From NCBI GenBank assembly GCA_047616325.1, contig JBLHGN010000166.1, positions 1 to 7,987 of the forward strand: a DNA stretch of 7,987 nucleotides, read 5' to 3'. The stretch comes from JBLHGN01 sp047616325. GTDB lineage: Bacteria > Pseudomonadota > Gammaproteobacteria > Pseudomonadales > Cellvibrionaceae. A program made the translations under genes and the position numbers. The notes below the pieces were generated by a model. That model worked only from the letters and a program-made list of their open reading frames with translations, did no database searches and was not told the origin of the DNA. Below, piece after piece: positions 1-5,707 of the stretch; position 1 is the stretch's first letter; every line of letters starts with the position of its first letter.

Positions 1-2
1 CT

Positions 3-329
3 ATTGTTATAGCAGCGCGCCTGCAACAGAAACCCAATTTTGTAATGACAGGAATGCCTGTGCCCGTCTATTTGACCGCTGCTAAATATCCGCGCGATGC
101 ACTAAGAAAAGGTTTGGAGGGCTATGTGGATGTACGCTTTGACATTACAAAAATGGGCGCAACCGATAATATTAGTGTGCTTGCGGCAGATCCTCAGGGC
201 TATTTCGAGCGCTCGGCCATCGACGCTGTGACGAGTTGGCGCTACCAGCCCCAGATGGTCGATGGTGATCCTGCGCGATTTGAGGGCATGTCAAAGCGAA
301 TAAAGTTTGTAATGTCTCAGGAAAAATAG
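3..329 (+). CDS. TonB-family protein, C-terminal domain (5' end outside the window)
   Basis: The reading frame is open from the left edge to the TAG at 327-329, so 108 residues are visible and the true start probably lies upstream. The segment has the pattern of a TonB C-terminal domain: YPRDALRKGLEGYVDVRFDI, then a small-residue stretch and an SWRYQP motif about 45 residues later. In this family the domain is periplasmic and contacts the TonB box of outer-membrane receptors to pass on proton-motive-force energy, usually with ExbB and ExbD. No proline-rich linker or N-terminal anchor is visible, so I cannot tell a true TonB from another protein with this C-terminal domain. Internal ATG codons at 45 and 54 could start a short domain-only protein, but the open upstream frame makes that less likely. 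An intrinsic terminator follows 23 bp after the stop. Confidence 0.75.
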   Translation: MVIAARLQQKPNFVMTGMPVPVYLTAAKYPRDALRKGLEGYVDVRFDITKMGATDNISVLAADPQGYFERSAIDAVTSWRYQPQMVDGDPARFEGMSKRIKFVMSQEK

Positions 330-352
330 AAAAATTCAGTTGGATCCTTAAT

Positions 353-379
353 AGCGCGTTCATAGAAGGCGCTTTTTTT
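353..379 (+). terminator. Rho-independent terminator after the TonB-family gene
   Basis: A 5-bp GC-rich stem (AGCGC at 353-357 pairing with GCGCT at 369-373) encloses an 11-nt loop and runs straight into seven T residues (373-379). It lies 23 bp after the upstream stop codon and 30 bp before rsmJ, so it probably separates the two units. The stem is short and the loop large, so termination may be partial. The minus strand has no T tract here, so it works in one direction only. Confidence 0.6.
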
Positions 380-409
380 GCTCTAAAGGCCTTAAGTTCA
401 GCGATTAAG

Positions 410-1285
410 ATGGAGACCTTTGTTTTGAATGCAAACGAGTTCGATTTTTATATATATTGCACCGATCAGAGCCGAAAGCCCATGGCAGAGCAGATCAAGA
501 GTATATTTGATGTTGCTATTGTTTGTGATCTTGATAATGAGCAAAAGCGTGGTAAAAGATTTATAAATTCCACTCCAAATCGATTGGCGTTTACCGAGAA
601 TGGCATTTTCTTTGAGTCTCGAGAGGGTAAAAATACCATGCAAGTTCGGGTTGATTTTTCCGAAGGTAAGGCGGCCCACCGGCGACGGTATGGGGGTGGA
701 AAGGGGCAGGCCATAGCAAAAGCTGTGGGGTTAAATAAGGGTTTTATTCCACATGTCATGGATTGTACGGCTGGTTTGGGGGGGGATGCCTTTGTGTTGG
801 CGAGTCTCGGTTGCACTGTGACGATGTTTGAGCGATCGCCAATTGCGCATCTATTGTTAAGCGATGGATTGACTCGAGCTTTGGGCAGCGCCAAAGACAG
901 CGGCGACGAAGCGCTGCTCAAGGTCGTTACGCGATTGCGCTTAAGTCAAGGCGATGCGGTAAATCATCTCGAGGTCTTGCTGCGCGCTAAAGAGCGGATC
1001 GACGTGATCTATTTGGACCCAATGTTTCCCGAGCGAAAAAAATCAGCCTCGGTAAAAAAAGAAATGCATGTATTTCACTCTGTCATCGGTGCCGATGAGG
1101 ATGCAGACAAGCTTCTAGCTCCGGCGTTGGCCTGTGCCCGGTATCGCGTTGTGGTCAAGCGACCCAAAATTGCACCATTCTTAGCAGCTAGGGAACCGAG
1201 CTTTCAGCTATTGGGGAAGTCCTCACGCTACGATATTTACACTATTCTCGGATTTCCATCGGCTGATAAAACCCAAGAATCATAG
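410..1285 (+). CDS. rsmJ: 16S rRNA (guanine-1516-N2)-methyltransferase RsmJ
   Basis: RsmJ (formerly YhiQ) uses S-adenosylmethionine to methylate N2 of G1516 in 16S rRNA of the small ribosomal subunit. The 291-aa product shows the family signatures in order: AHRRRYGGGKGQAIAKAVG at 89-107, SAM-binding motif I DCTAGLGGDAFVLA at 118-131, acidic-loop ERSP at 141-144, the characteristic YLDPMFP at 201-207 followed by VKKEM at 215-219, VVVKRP at 247-252 and a RYDIY motif at 273-277. E. coli RsmJ is about 250 aa; the extra length here is an N-terminal extension and a short C-terminal tail. Motif I has Gly at 125 where E. coli has Arg. The ATG at 410 lacks a clear Shine-Dalgarno. A later ATG at 482 would remove residues that appear to align with the E. 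coli N-terminus, so 410 is preferred. The gene ends 50 bp from the convergent minus-strand gene. Confidence 0.93.
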   Translation: METFVLNANEFDFYIYCTDQSRKPMAEQIKSIFDVAIVCDLDNEQKRGKRFINSTPNRLAFTENGIFFESREGKNTMQVRVDFSEGKAAHRRRYGGGKGQAIAKAVGLNKGFIPHVMDCTAGLGGDAFVLASLGCTVTMFERSPIAHLLLSDGLTRALGSAKDSGDEALLKVVTRLRLSQGDAVNHLEVLLRAKERIDVIYLDPMFPERKKSASVKKEMHVFHSVIGADEDADKLLAPALACARYRVVVKRPKIAPFLAAREPSFQLLGKSSRYDIYTILGFPSADKTQES

Positions 1286-1335
1286 CAAATGGACAGAGTT
1301 GCCCCTGTGTTAATCAAACCCAGAAAGTATGGTGT

Positions 1336-1611
1336 TTATTCTTTTGTGAAAAAAGAAACAATCCTACTTATTACCATACGAATGTGGGCCATCATCGCGA
1401 TAAAAAATCCTAGAGCAGTCAGCAGTAGCCCCAGCAGTACTAGTATTTCTCGAGTGGTCGATGGGAGAAGGGCCGTATGTGCGAGGTAGATAGTCATAAG
1501 ACCTACGGAAAAATAGATTACGCCGTTGCGAAATTTATGGAAGGTTTGGCCCAGTGGCTCCATATAATAGAGCTTCAGCGCATGAATTATTTTTGTGAGG
1601 GTGTTAGCCAT
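1336..1611 (-). CDS. Small two-helix membrane protein, unrecognised, overlapping moaE
   Basis: I do not recognise this 91-aa protein. It has a basic, amphipathic N-terminus of about 28 residues, a hydrophobic segment at about 30-50, a short polar turn (PSTTRE) at 50-55, a second hydrophobic segment at about 56-79, and a short basic C-terminus ending SFFTKE. This predicts a two-pass inner-membrane protein with no visible catalytic motif. The ATG at 1611 lies inside the end of moaE (25-bp overlap), with an AGGA sequence upstream, which suggests translational coupling in the moa operon. An in-frame TTG at 1674 would add 21 mostly basic residues antisense to nothing useful and fully inside moaE, so I rejected it. 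It ends 50 bp from the end of rsmJ. Position suggests a link to molybdenum cofactor metabolism, but it may simply be a passenger. Confidence 0.7.
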   Translation of the reverse strand: MANTLTKIIHALKLYYMEPLGQTFHKFRNGVIYFSVGLMTIYLAHTALLPSTTREILVLLGLLLTALGFFIAMMAHIRMVISRIVSFFTKE

Positions 1612-2027
1612 GCGTCGGCAGCATCCTGATCTTGTTGTTTTGCTTCTACCCAGTGACCGCCTTCTTTTTTCCAAAAGGGGGCGTGAGTTTTTAGGACATC
1701 TATCATAAATTCACAGGCTTCAAAAGCCGCTTTGCGATGTTCGGAGCTTACGCCCACAAACACAATTTGATCGTTTACATGTAATTCCCCGACACGGTGA
1801 ATGATTGTGGTGGCGAGAAGAGGCCAGTGATCATGAGCTTTCTTTTCAATGTCACCGAGTACTTTTTCAGTCATTCCAGGGTAGTGTTGCAATAAAAACT
1901 GTTTATCGCCTTGTTGAAAGTCCCTGACCCGACCGACAAACGTTACGATAGCACCGCTGGCGCTATGTTTAATAAGGTTGCGATATTCGGTCGCCATATC
2001 AAAATCTTGGATTTGAACCGAAATCAA
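1587..2027 (-). CDS. moaE: Molybdopterin synthase catalytic subunit MoaE
   Basis: MoaE pairs with thiocarboxylated MoaD as a heterotetramer and inserts two sulfurs into cyclic pyranopterin monophosphate to make molybdopterin, in the cytoplasm. Signatures are GAIVTFVGRVRD at 25-36, HYPGMTEK at 48-55, IIHRVGEL at 75-82, VFVGVSSEHRKAAFEA at 89-104, LKTHAPFWKKE at 112-122 and HWVEAK at 125-130. Arg35, His97, Lys113 and Lys120 match residues E. coli numbers R39, H103, K119 and K126. The length from the chosen start is 146 aa against 150 in E. coli. I chose TTG at 2027, one base after the moaD stop, because AGGCGG lies six bases upstream and the N-terminal length fits. An in-frame TTG at 2060 would add 11 residues and overlap moaD by 32 bp, but has no good ribosome-binding site. 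Confidence 0.95.
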   Translation of the reverse strand: MISVQIQDFDMATEYRNLIKHSASGAIVTFVGRVRDFQQGDKQFLLQHYPGMTEKVLGDIEKKAHDHWPLLATTIIHRVGELHVNDQIVFVGVSSEHRKAAFEACEFMIDVLKTHAPFWKKEGGHWVEAKQQDQDAADAWLTPSQK

Positions 2028-2028
2028 T

Positions 2029-2289
2029 TTAACCGCCTGTGACTGGTGGGAAAAAAGCAAGTTCGTCGCCGCTGTTTATTCTGCTGTGGTCGTTTGCGAT
2101 TGTTTGATTGACTGCGCAGCGGGTGCTGGGCGACGAAAGCAGCGACCGCCATGTCTCACCGCGAGTAAAAAGTACATTCTTTAAGTCATAAATGGTCTCG
2201 ATTTCGGAAGGTAAGCTAAGTTTTTCGTTTTGACGGCCTAGGCGCTCGCCGAGGCTGGCAAAATACAAAATAGAGACTTCTGTGTTCAT
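2029..2289 (-). CDS. moaD: Molybdopterin synthase sulfur carrier subunit MoaD
   Basis: MoaD is the small ubiquitin-like subunit whose C-terminal glycine is adenylated (by MoeB in E. coli) and converted to a thiocarboxylate, the sulfur donor for MoaE. The 86-aa length fits the family. The N-terminal strand VSILYFASLGERLG, the middle region with a conserved AVNQ (59-62), GDELAFFPPVTGG at 74-86 and the terminal Gly-Gly are all present, so the carrier function should be intact. The start is ATG at 2289 with AAGGAA about seven bases upstream. It lies 27 bp downstream of moaC and one base ahead of the preferred moaE start, consistent with tight co-translation of the two synthase subunits at matched levels. 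Confidence 0.95.
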   Translation of the reverse strand: MNTEVSILYFASLGERLGRQNEKLSLPSEIETIYDLKNVLFTRGETWRSLLSSPSTRCAVNQTIANDHSRINSGDELAFFPPVTGG

Positions 2290-2316
2290 TGGCTAAGTTC
2301 CTTGGCCGTAAAAAAG

Positions 2317-2802
2317 TTATTCATCGTGGAAGTTGTAATCGCCTGAATTTCCGCCGCACTTTGTCAACAGGCGGGTGCCGTTAATACTCATGTTTTTGTC
2401 TACAGCTTTACACATGTCATAAATTGTGAGTGCAGCTATACTCGCGGCCGTAAGTGCCTCCATTTCGACGCCCGTTTTCCCATAGAGCTCGCAGGTGGCT
2501 TCGATTTTTACGCGGTTGTGAGCTGCTTCCACAGTAAGTTCGACGGCGATTTTTGTTAGCATTAATGGGTGGCAAAGTGGGATCAAATCGGCGCACTTTT
2601 TGGCTGCTTGAATACCGGCAATACGTGCAACTGCGAATACGTCCCCTTTTTTATGTGCGCCATCGCTAATCATTGCAAGTGTGTCAGATTCCATGGTGAT
2701 ATAGCTGCGAGCCGTCGCCGATCGTTTGGTGGTTGCCTTTGCTCCCACGTCTACCATATGGGCTTCGCCGTTCGTATTTAAATGCGTGAGTGGTGTGCTC
2801 AT
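2317..2802 (-). CDS. moaC: Cyclic pyranopterin monophosphate synthase MoaC
   Basis: MoaC converts 3',8-cyclo-7,8-dihydro-GTP, the MoaA product, into cyclic pyranopterin monophosphate, the second step of molybdenum cofactor synthesis. At 161 aa it has the same length as E. coli MoaC. Conserved blocks are GEAHMVDV (12-19), KGDVFAVARIAGIQAAK (52-68), LIPLCHPL (73-80), GKTGVEMEALTAAS (108-121) and YDMCKAVDK (128-136). The residues matching E. coli His77, Glu112, Glu114, Asp128 and Lys131 are His78, Glu113, Glu115, Asp129 and Lys132. One oddity: the near-invariant GGKSG near the C-terminus reads GGNSG, with Asn152 in place of Lys151. The start is ATG at 2802 with GGAA upstream. It follows dapE by 50 bp, a gap that holds a perfect hairpin. 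moaA is not nearby. Confidence 0.96.
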   Translation of the reverse strand: MSTPLTHLNTNGEAHMVDVGAKATTKRSATARSYITMESDTLAMISDGAHKKGDVFAVARIAGIQAAKKCADLIPLCHPLMLTKIAVELTVEAAHNRVKIEATCELYGKTGVEMEALTAASIAALTIYDMCKAVDKNMSINGTRLLTKCGGNSGDYNFHDE

Positions 2803-2830
2803 AATATATTCCGGTGTGGATATCTTGCGT

Positions 2831-2848
2831 CTTCAGGGCGGCCTGAAG
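2831..2848 (-). other. Perfect 7-bp hairpin between dapE and moaC
   Basis: CTTCAGG at 2831-2837 and CCTGAAG at 2842-2848 are perfect inverted repeats around a four-base loop, starting four bases beyond the dapE stop codon. On the transcribed (minus) strand no T tract follows, so this does not fit a standard intrinsic terminator. It could stabilise the 3' end of dapE mRNA, mark a processing site between the dap and moa parts of a shared transcript, or reduce read-through. The role is not resolved from sequence. Confidence 0.55.
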
Positions 2849-2852
2849 GCTA

Positions 2853-3998
2853 TTATACGACCAAAAGATTAATGAGAATATTTTCGTAAATGTCACTTAG
2901 CTGGTTCAGATCTTCTGCGAGCACACATTCATTGGTTTGATGAATGGTGGCATTTACTGGTCCAAGTTCAAGTACTTGGGCGCCGGTGGGGGCAATAAAT
3001 CGCCCGTCAGAAGTTCCGCCAGACGTGGAAAGTTCGGTGTTGCGGCCGGTGATATTTTTAATCGCACTTACCGCGGCGTCTACCAAATCCCCTTTTTCGG
3101 TTAGAAAGGGCAAACCGGATAGTTCCCAGTTTAGTTCGTAGTCCAGGCCGTGCTTGTCCAAAATGTTCGCTGTACGCGCCTGCAGCTCGTCGTGGGTAAG
3201 CTCGGTAGAAAAACGAAAATTAAATACAACCTTTGCGGCGCTGGGGATGACGTTGGTCGCTCCAGTGCCGCTGTTGATATTAGAAATTTGAAAGCTGGTC
3301 GCGGGAAAGTAGTCGTTGCCGTTATCCCAGTGGGTTGAGCACAACTCCGTCAACGCCGGGGCCGCTGCGTGAATCGGGTTGTGTGCCAGCTGTGGGTAGG
3401 CAACATGCCCCTGCTTGCCTCGCACCGTAAGTACCGCGTTTAGTGAGCCGCGACGGCCATTCTTTATGGTGTCGCCCAGGTATTTGTTACTAGAGGGTTC
3501 GCCCACCACGCACCAGGTTATTTTTAGGCTTTGTTGCTCCAGCCATTCAATCACTTTAACGGTTCCATGGGTGGCAATGCCTTCTTCGTCGCTGGTAATC
3601 AAAAAGGCGATGCGGCCCTTATGGTTAGGGTTTTGAGCTACAAAACGGTCGCAGGCCGTCACCATGGCAGCGAGACTTCCCTTCATGTCCGCCGCTCCGC
3701 GCCCATAAAGCATGTCGCCTTTAAGTGTGGGGTAAAAAGGTTGGCTGTGCCACTCGCTGATTTCTCCAGTGGGTACAACGTCGGTGTGACCGGCAAAGGC
3801 TAATATCGGCCCCTCGGTGCCGCGCACCGCCCACAGGTTTTCCACTTCGCCAAAACGCAGATGGTGCAAGGTAAATCCGGCCGCTTCGAGATGTGACGAG
3901 AGAAGCGCCTGGCAGCCCATGTCTTCGGGTGTTACTGAGGGGCGACTAATAAGCTCGCACGCGAGGTTTAATGTGGGTGTTAAATTAGCGTTTGACAT
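2853..3998 (-). CDS. dapE: Succinyl-diaminopimelate desuccinylase DapE
   Basis: DapE is a di-zinc M20-family hydrolase that removes succinate from N-succinyl-LL-diaminopimelate, giving LL-diaminopimelate for lysine and peptidoglycan. The 381-aa length fits the family. Metal and catalytic residues are all in place: GHTDVVP (His71, Asp73), GRGAADMKG (Asp104), SDEEG (Glu138 catalytic base, Glu139), GEPSS (Glu167) and HQTNE (His353), each offset by four from H. influenzae DapE numbering. The dimerisation or substrate-binding segments NGRRGSL (180-186), GKQGHVAYP (194-202) and STSGGTSDGRF (324-334) are also present. The ATG at 3998 has no strong Shine-Dalgarno, and an ATG eleven bases further upstream is closed at once by a stop. 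It lies 88 bp downstream of dapD on the same strand, so the two are probably cotranscribed. Confidence 0.97.
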   Translation of the reverse strand: MSNANLTPTLNLACELISRPSVTPEDMGCQALLSSHLEAAGFTLHHLRFGEVENLWAVRGTEGPILAFAGHTDVVPTGEISEWHSQPFYPTLKGDMLYGRGAADMKGSLAAMVTACDRFVAQNPNHKGRIAFLITSDEEGIATHGTVKVIEWLEQQSLKITWCVVGEPSSNKYLGDTIKNGRRGSLNAVLTVRGKQGHVAYPQLAHNPIHAAAPALTELCSTHWDNGNDYFPATSFQISNINSGTGATNVIPSAAKVVFNFRFSTELTHDELQARTANILDKHGLDYELNWELSGLPFLTEKGDLVDAAVSAIKNITGRNTELSTSGGTSDGRFIAPTGAQVLELGPVNATIHQTNECVLAEDLNQLSDIYENILINLLVV

Positions 3999-4022
3999 GT
4001 TTCAGACGGCCATTGATTTAGG

Positions 4023-4046
4023 TGTTGTTTCGGTTGGTGTTTCGGT
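4023..4046. repeat. Two imperfect 12-bp tandem units between dapD and dapE
   Basis: Two adjacent 12-base units (4023-4034 and 4035-4046) share TGTTTCGGT at their ends and match at 10 of 12 positions. They sit in the 88-bp spacer between dapD and dapE, which shows no clear terminator or promoter. This may be slippage-derived or chance; no function is claimed. Confidence 0.4.
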
Positions 4047-4086
4047 GTAGGTCCGAGTGCTGATACGTTCTAAGTAAAAACACATC

Positions 4087-5118
4087 TTAATTGTTGGTGT
4101 GCAATTCTTCATTAAGAGCAATAGCCGATTTATTTGTTTTGCATTCTACGGTTCCGGTGATGGAGTTGCGACGGAATAATAAATCGTCTTTCCCTGCGAG
4201 ATCGCGCGCTTTCAGGTGGTCGACCAGCTGATTGGCGTCGTCGAGCACGGCGACTTTAGTGCCGGCGGTAACGTAAAGGCCTGATTCAACCGTGCAGCGG
4301 TCGCCGAGGGGGATGCCGATTCCCGCATTGGCACCGATAAGGCAACCTTTGCCCACGGAAATTACCATATTTCCACCGCCGGATAGTGTACCCATAGTGG
4401 AGCATCCTCCGCCCAGGTCCGAGCCTTCGCCGACAACTACGCCCGCCGATATGCGACCTTCGACCATGCTGGTGCCTAGCGTGCCAGCGTTAAAGTTAAC
4501 AAAGCCCTCGTGCATAATGGTGGTGCCTTCGCCGAGGTAAGCCCCCAACCGAACGCGAGCTGTGTGGGCGATGCGTACGCCTTTTGGCACTACGTAATTG
4601 GTCATTTTGGGGAATTTGTCCACGCATTCAACTGTGAGTGTGTTTCCCTCCAAGCGTGCACACAATTGCCGCTCCGCAAGTTCGCTTAGGTCGATGGCGC
4701 CCTCGTTGGTCCAGGCTACATTGGGCAGTATGCCAAAGGCGCCAGACAAGTTGGTTGCGTGTGGCTTTACCAGGCGGTGGGACAGCAATTGCAATTTTAA
4801 GTAGGCCTCGGGCACCGACTGCGGCGCATCGTCAAAATCAAGTAAGGTCAGCACTACTGGCTTTTTGCTTTCTTTGAGTCGGTTTGTCAGTTGAGCGATG
4901 CTGCTGTCTATGGCGAGTAGAGCAGCATGGATATTGGTCAATTGCTGTATCGATAACTCTACTGCGTGATTTCCGCCTTGATAGCCAATGACGCCGGCTA
5001 TCGCGCGACTCACTTCGGTGCTGGGCTGAAGTAAAGGTGCAGGGTAATAGACTTCAAGCCAGTCGCCCTTAGAATTTTTGGTGCCAATGCCCAGTCCCAA
5101 GCTGTATAAGTCAGTCAT
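4087..5118 (-). CDS. dapD: Tetrahydrodipicolinate N-succinyltransferase DapD (long pseudomonad type)
   Basis: DapD transfers succinyl from succinyl-CoA to tetrahydrodipicolinate, the first committed step of the succinylase branch of lysine and diaminopimelate synthesis. The 343-aa protein matches the longer Pseudomonas-type family, not the roughly 274-aa E. coli type. Its features are LYSLGLGIGTKN at 4-15, YLKLQLLSHRLVKPH (106-120), VDKFPKMTNYVVP (166-178) and then a left-handed beta-helix of hexapeptide repeats (about 180-290) with MHEGFVNFNAGT (202-213), GSDLGGGCSTMGTLSGGGN (232-250) and GANAGIGIPLGDR (262-274). The C-terminus is LLFRRNS...VECKTNKSAIALNE. I chose ATG at 5118 because GAGGA lies eight bases upstream and the N-terminus then fits the family. 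The in-frame TTG at 5133 would overlap yffB. It follows yffB by 11 bp, clearly one operon. Confidence 0.96.
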   Translation of the reverse strand: MTDLYSLGLGIGTKNSKGDWLEVYYPAPLLQPSTEVSRAIAGVIGYQGGNHAVELSIQQLTNIHAALLAIDSSIAQLTNRLKESKKPVVLTLLDFDDAPQSVPEAYLKLQLLSHRLVKPHATNLSGAFGILPNVAWTNEGAIDLSELAERQLCARLEGNTLTVECVDKFPKMTNYVVPKGVRIAHTARVRLGAYLGEGTTIMHEGFVNFNAGTLGTSMVEGRISAGVVVGEGSDLGGGCSTMGTLSGGGNMVISVGKGCLIGANAGIGIPLGDRCTVESGLYVTAGTKVAVLDDANQLVDHLKARDLAGKDDLLFRRNSITGTVECKTNKSAIALNEELHTNN

Positions 5119-5129
5119 TGTTTTGATCC

Positions 5130-5489
5130 TCAATTAAAGAAAATAGTGTTGTATTCGCCGGCGTTAAAACCCGCGTAAATGTGGTTTTTGTGTTTTAAAA
5201 TTGGCCGTTTTAATAGGGTCGGTTTTTGCAGTACTATGGCTTTTGCCTGAGCTGTCAGCGGAGTAGTGTTAAATTTTGTTTTCTGTTCTTCGTCTAGTTG
5301 TTTCCATGTGGTGCTGCGGCGATTAATTAGTCTCTCTGCGCCGATGGCGCTTTCCCAGCTTTCAAAGTCAGCGGTCGTTAATGCGTCTGCGCGGAAATCA
5401 TGGAAAGTGAATTCGCACAAATTTTGATCTAGCCAAGTGCGCGCCTTTTTTACTGTGTCACAGTTTTTAATTCCGTACAGTGTTGTCAT
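5130..5489 (-). CDS. yffB: ArsC/Spx-family thioredoxin-fold protein YffB
   Basis: This 119-aa protein matches E. coli YffB, a small thioredoxin-fold member of the ArsC/Spx family whose physiological role is not settled. The N-terminus LYGIKNCDTVKKARTWL (4-20) carries the family Cys10. FHDFRADAL (29-37), LINRRSTTWKQLD (54-66) and LLKRPIL (92-98, Arg95) follow in the expected order. There is one cysteine at the active site and no CXXC, so it is not Spx-like in that respect. Automatic annotation often calls such proteins arsenate reductase; nothing here shows arsenic resistance, and no arsenic genes are nearby. It sits 11 bp ahead of dapD and heads the apparent yffB-dapD-dapE unit. In E. coli the homologue is next to dapE, so the link to this pathway is old. 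Its start, ATG at 5489, has only a weak Shine-Dalgarno. Confidence 0.92.
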   Translation of the reverse strand: MTTLYGIKNCDTVKKARTWLDQNLCEFTFHDFRADALTTADFESWESAIGAERLINRRSTTWKQLDEEQKTKFNTTPLTAQAKAIVLQKPTLLKRPILKHKNHIYAGFNAGEYNTIFFN

Positions 5490-5499
5490 AAGTGGTGGA

Positions 5500-5538
5500 T
5501 GGTTGCTTAATGTGGTTGCTTAAAGTGGATGCTCTTAA
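5500..5538. repeat. 13-bp tandem repeat just upstream of yffB
   Basis: Units at 5500-5512 and 5513-5525 both read TGGTTGCTTAA followed by TG or AG (12 of 13 identical). A decayed third unit, TGGATGCTCTTAA, follows at 5526-5538. The array begins 11 bp from the yffB start codon, so it lies in the 5' leader of the yffB-dapD-dapE transcript. Copy number could vary by slippage. Confidence 0.6.
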
Positions 5539-5674
5539 AATAGAAGCGTTTAGTGTGGGAAATTTTAGTTATTTGTGAGCGTGTCGTGATCTTTCTGTCT
5601 GGCCTTAGTAAAGCAAAGTTCAATCATAAGTCACATTGCGGACGATCTTTAACGCTGGAGAACGAAAGGCCTCA

Positions 5675-5683
5675 ATTGTAGCA
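5675..5683 (-). promoter_or_regulatory. Candidate extended -10 promoter for yffB-dapD-dapE
   Basis: On the minus strand the 218-bp gap between nth and yffB contains TGCTACAAT, an extended -10 element with five of six matches to TATAAT. No good -35 is seen at 16-18 bp, as is common for extended -10 promoters. It would give a leader of roughly 180 nt before yffB. The rest of the gap (5490-5707) shows no RNA gene or intrinsic terminator. This is a motif-level guess only. Confidence 0.3.
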
Positions 5684-5707
5684 AAACCTACTGTGAAGAG
5701 CACGGGC

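Noticed and set aside
466..921. A 151-codon open frame on the minus strand opposite rsmJ.
   Set aside because: It is antisense to strongly recognised RsmJ motifs and its translation resembles no family I know; shadow frame.
1286..1335. Search for a bidirectional terminator between the convergent rsmJ and the membrane-protein gene.
   Set aside because: No stable stem with a T run is visible in the 50-bp gap on either strand.
1612..1674. TTG start giving a longer, 112-aa membrane protein.
   Set aside because: The added residues are a basic run read out of frame through conserved moaE sequence; ATG at 1611 is simpler.
4000..4010. TTCAGACGGC, the reverse complement of the 10-mer core of the Neisseria DNA uptake sequence, upstream of dapE.
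   Set aside because: I noticed only one copy in about 8 kb and nothing else suggests a Neisseriaceae genome; chance is the better explanation.
5119..5133. In-frame TTG upstream start for dapD overlapping yffB.
   Set aside because: ATG at 5118 has a good GAGGA site and matches the family N-terminus; the TTG does not.
5130..5489. Calling yffB an arsenate reductase.
   Set aside because: The sequence fits the YffB subgroup and there are no arsenic-resistance genes around it.
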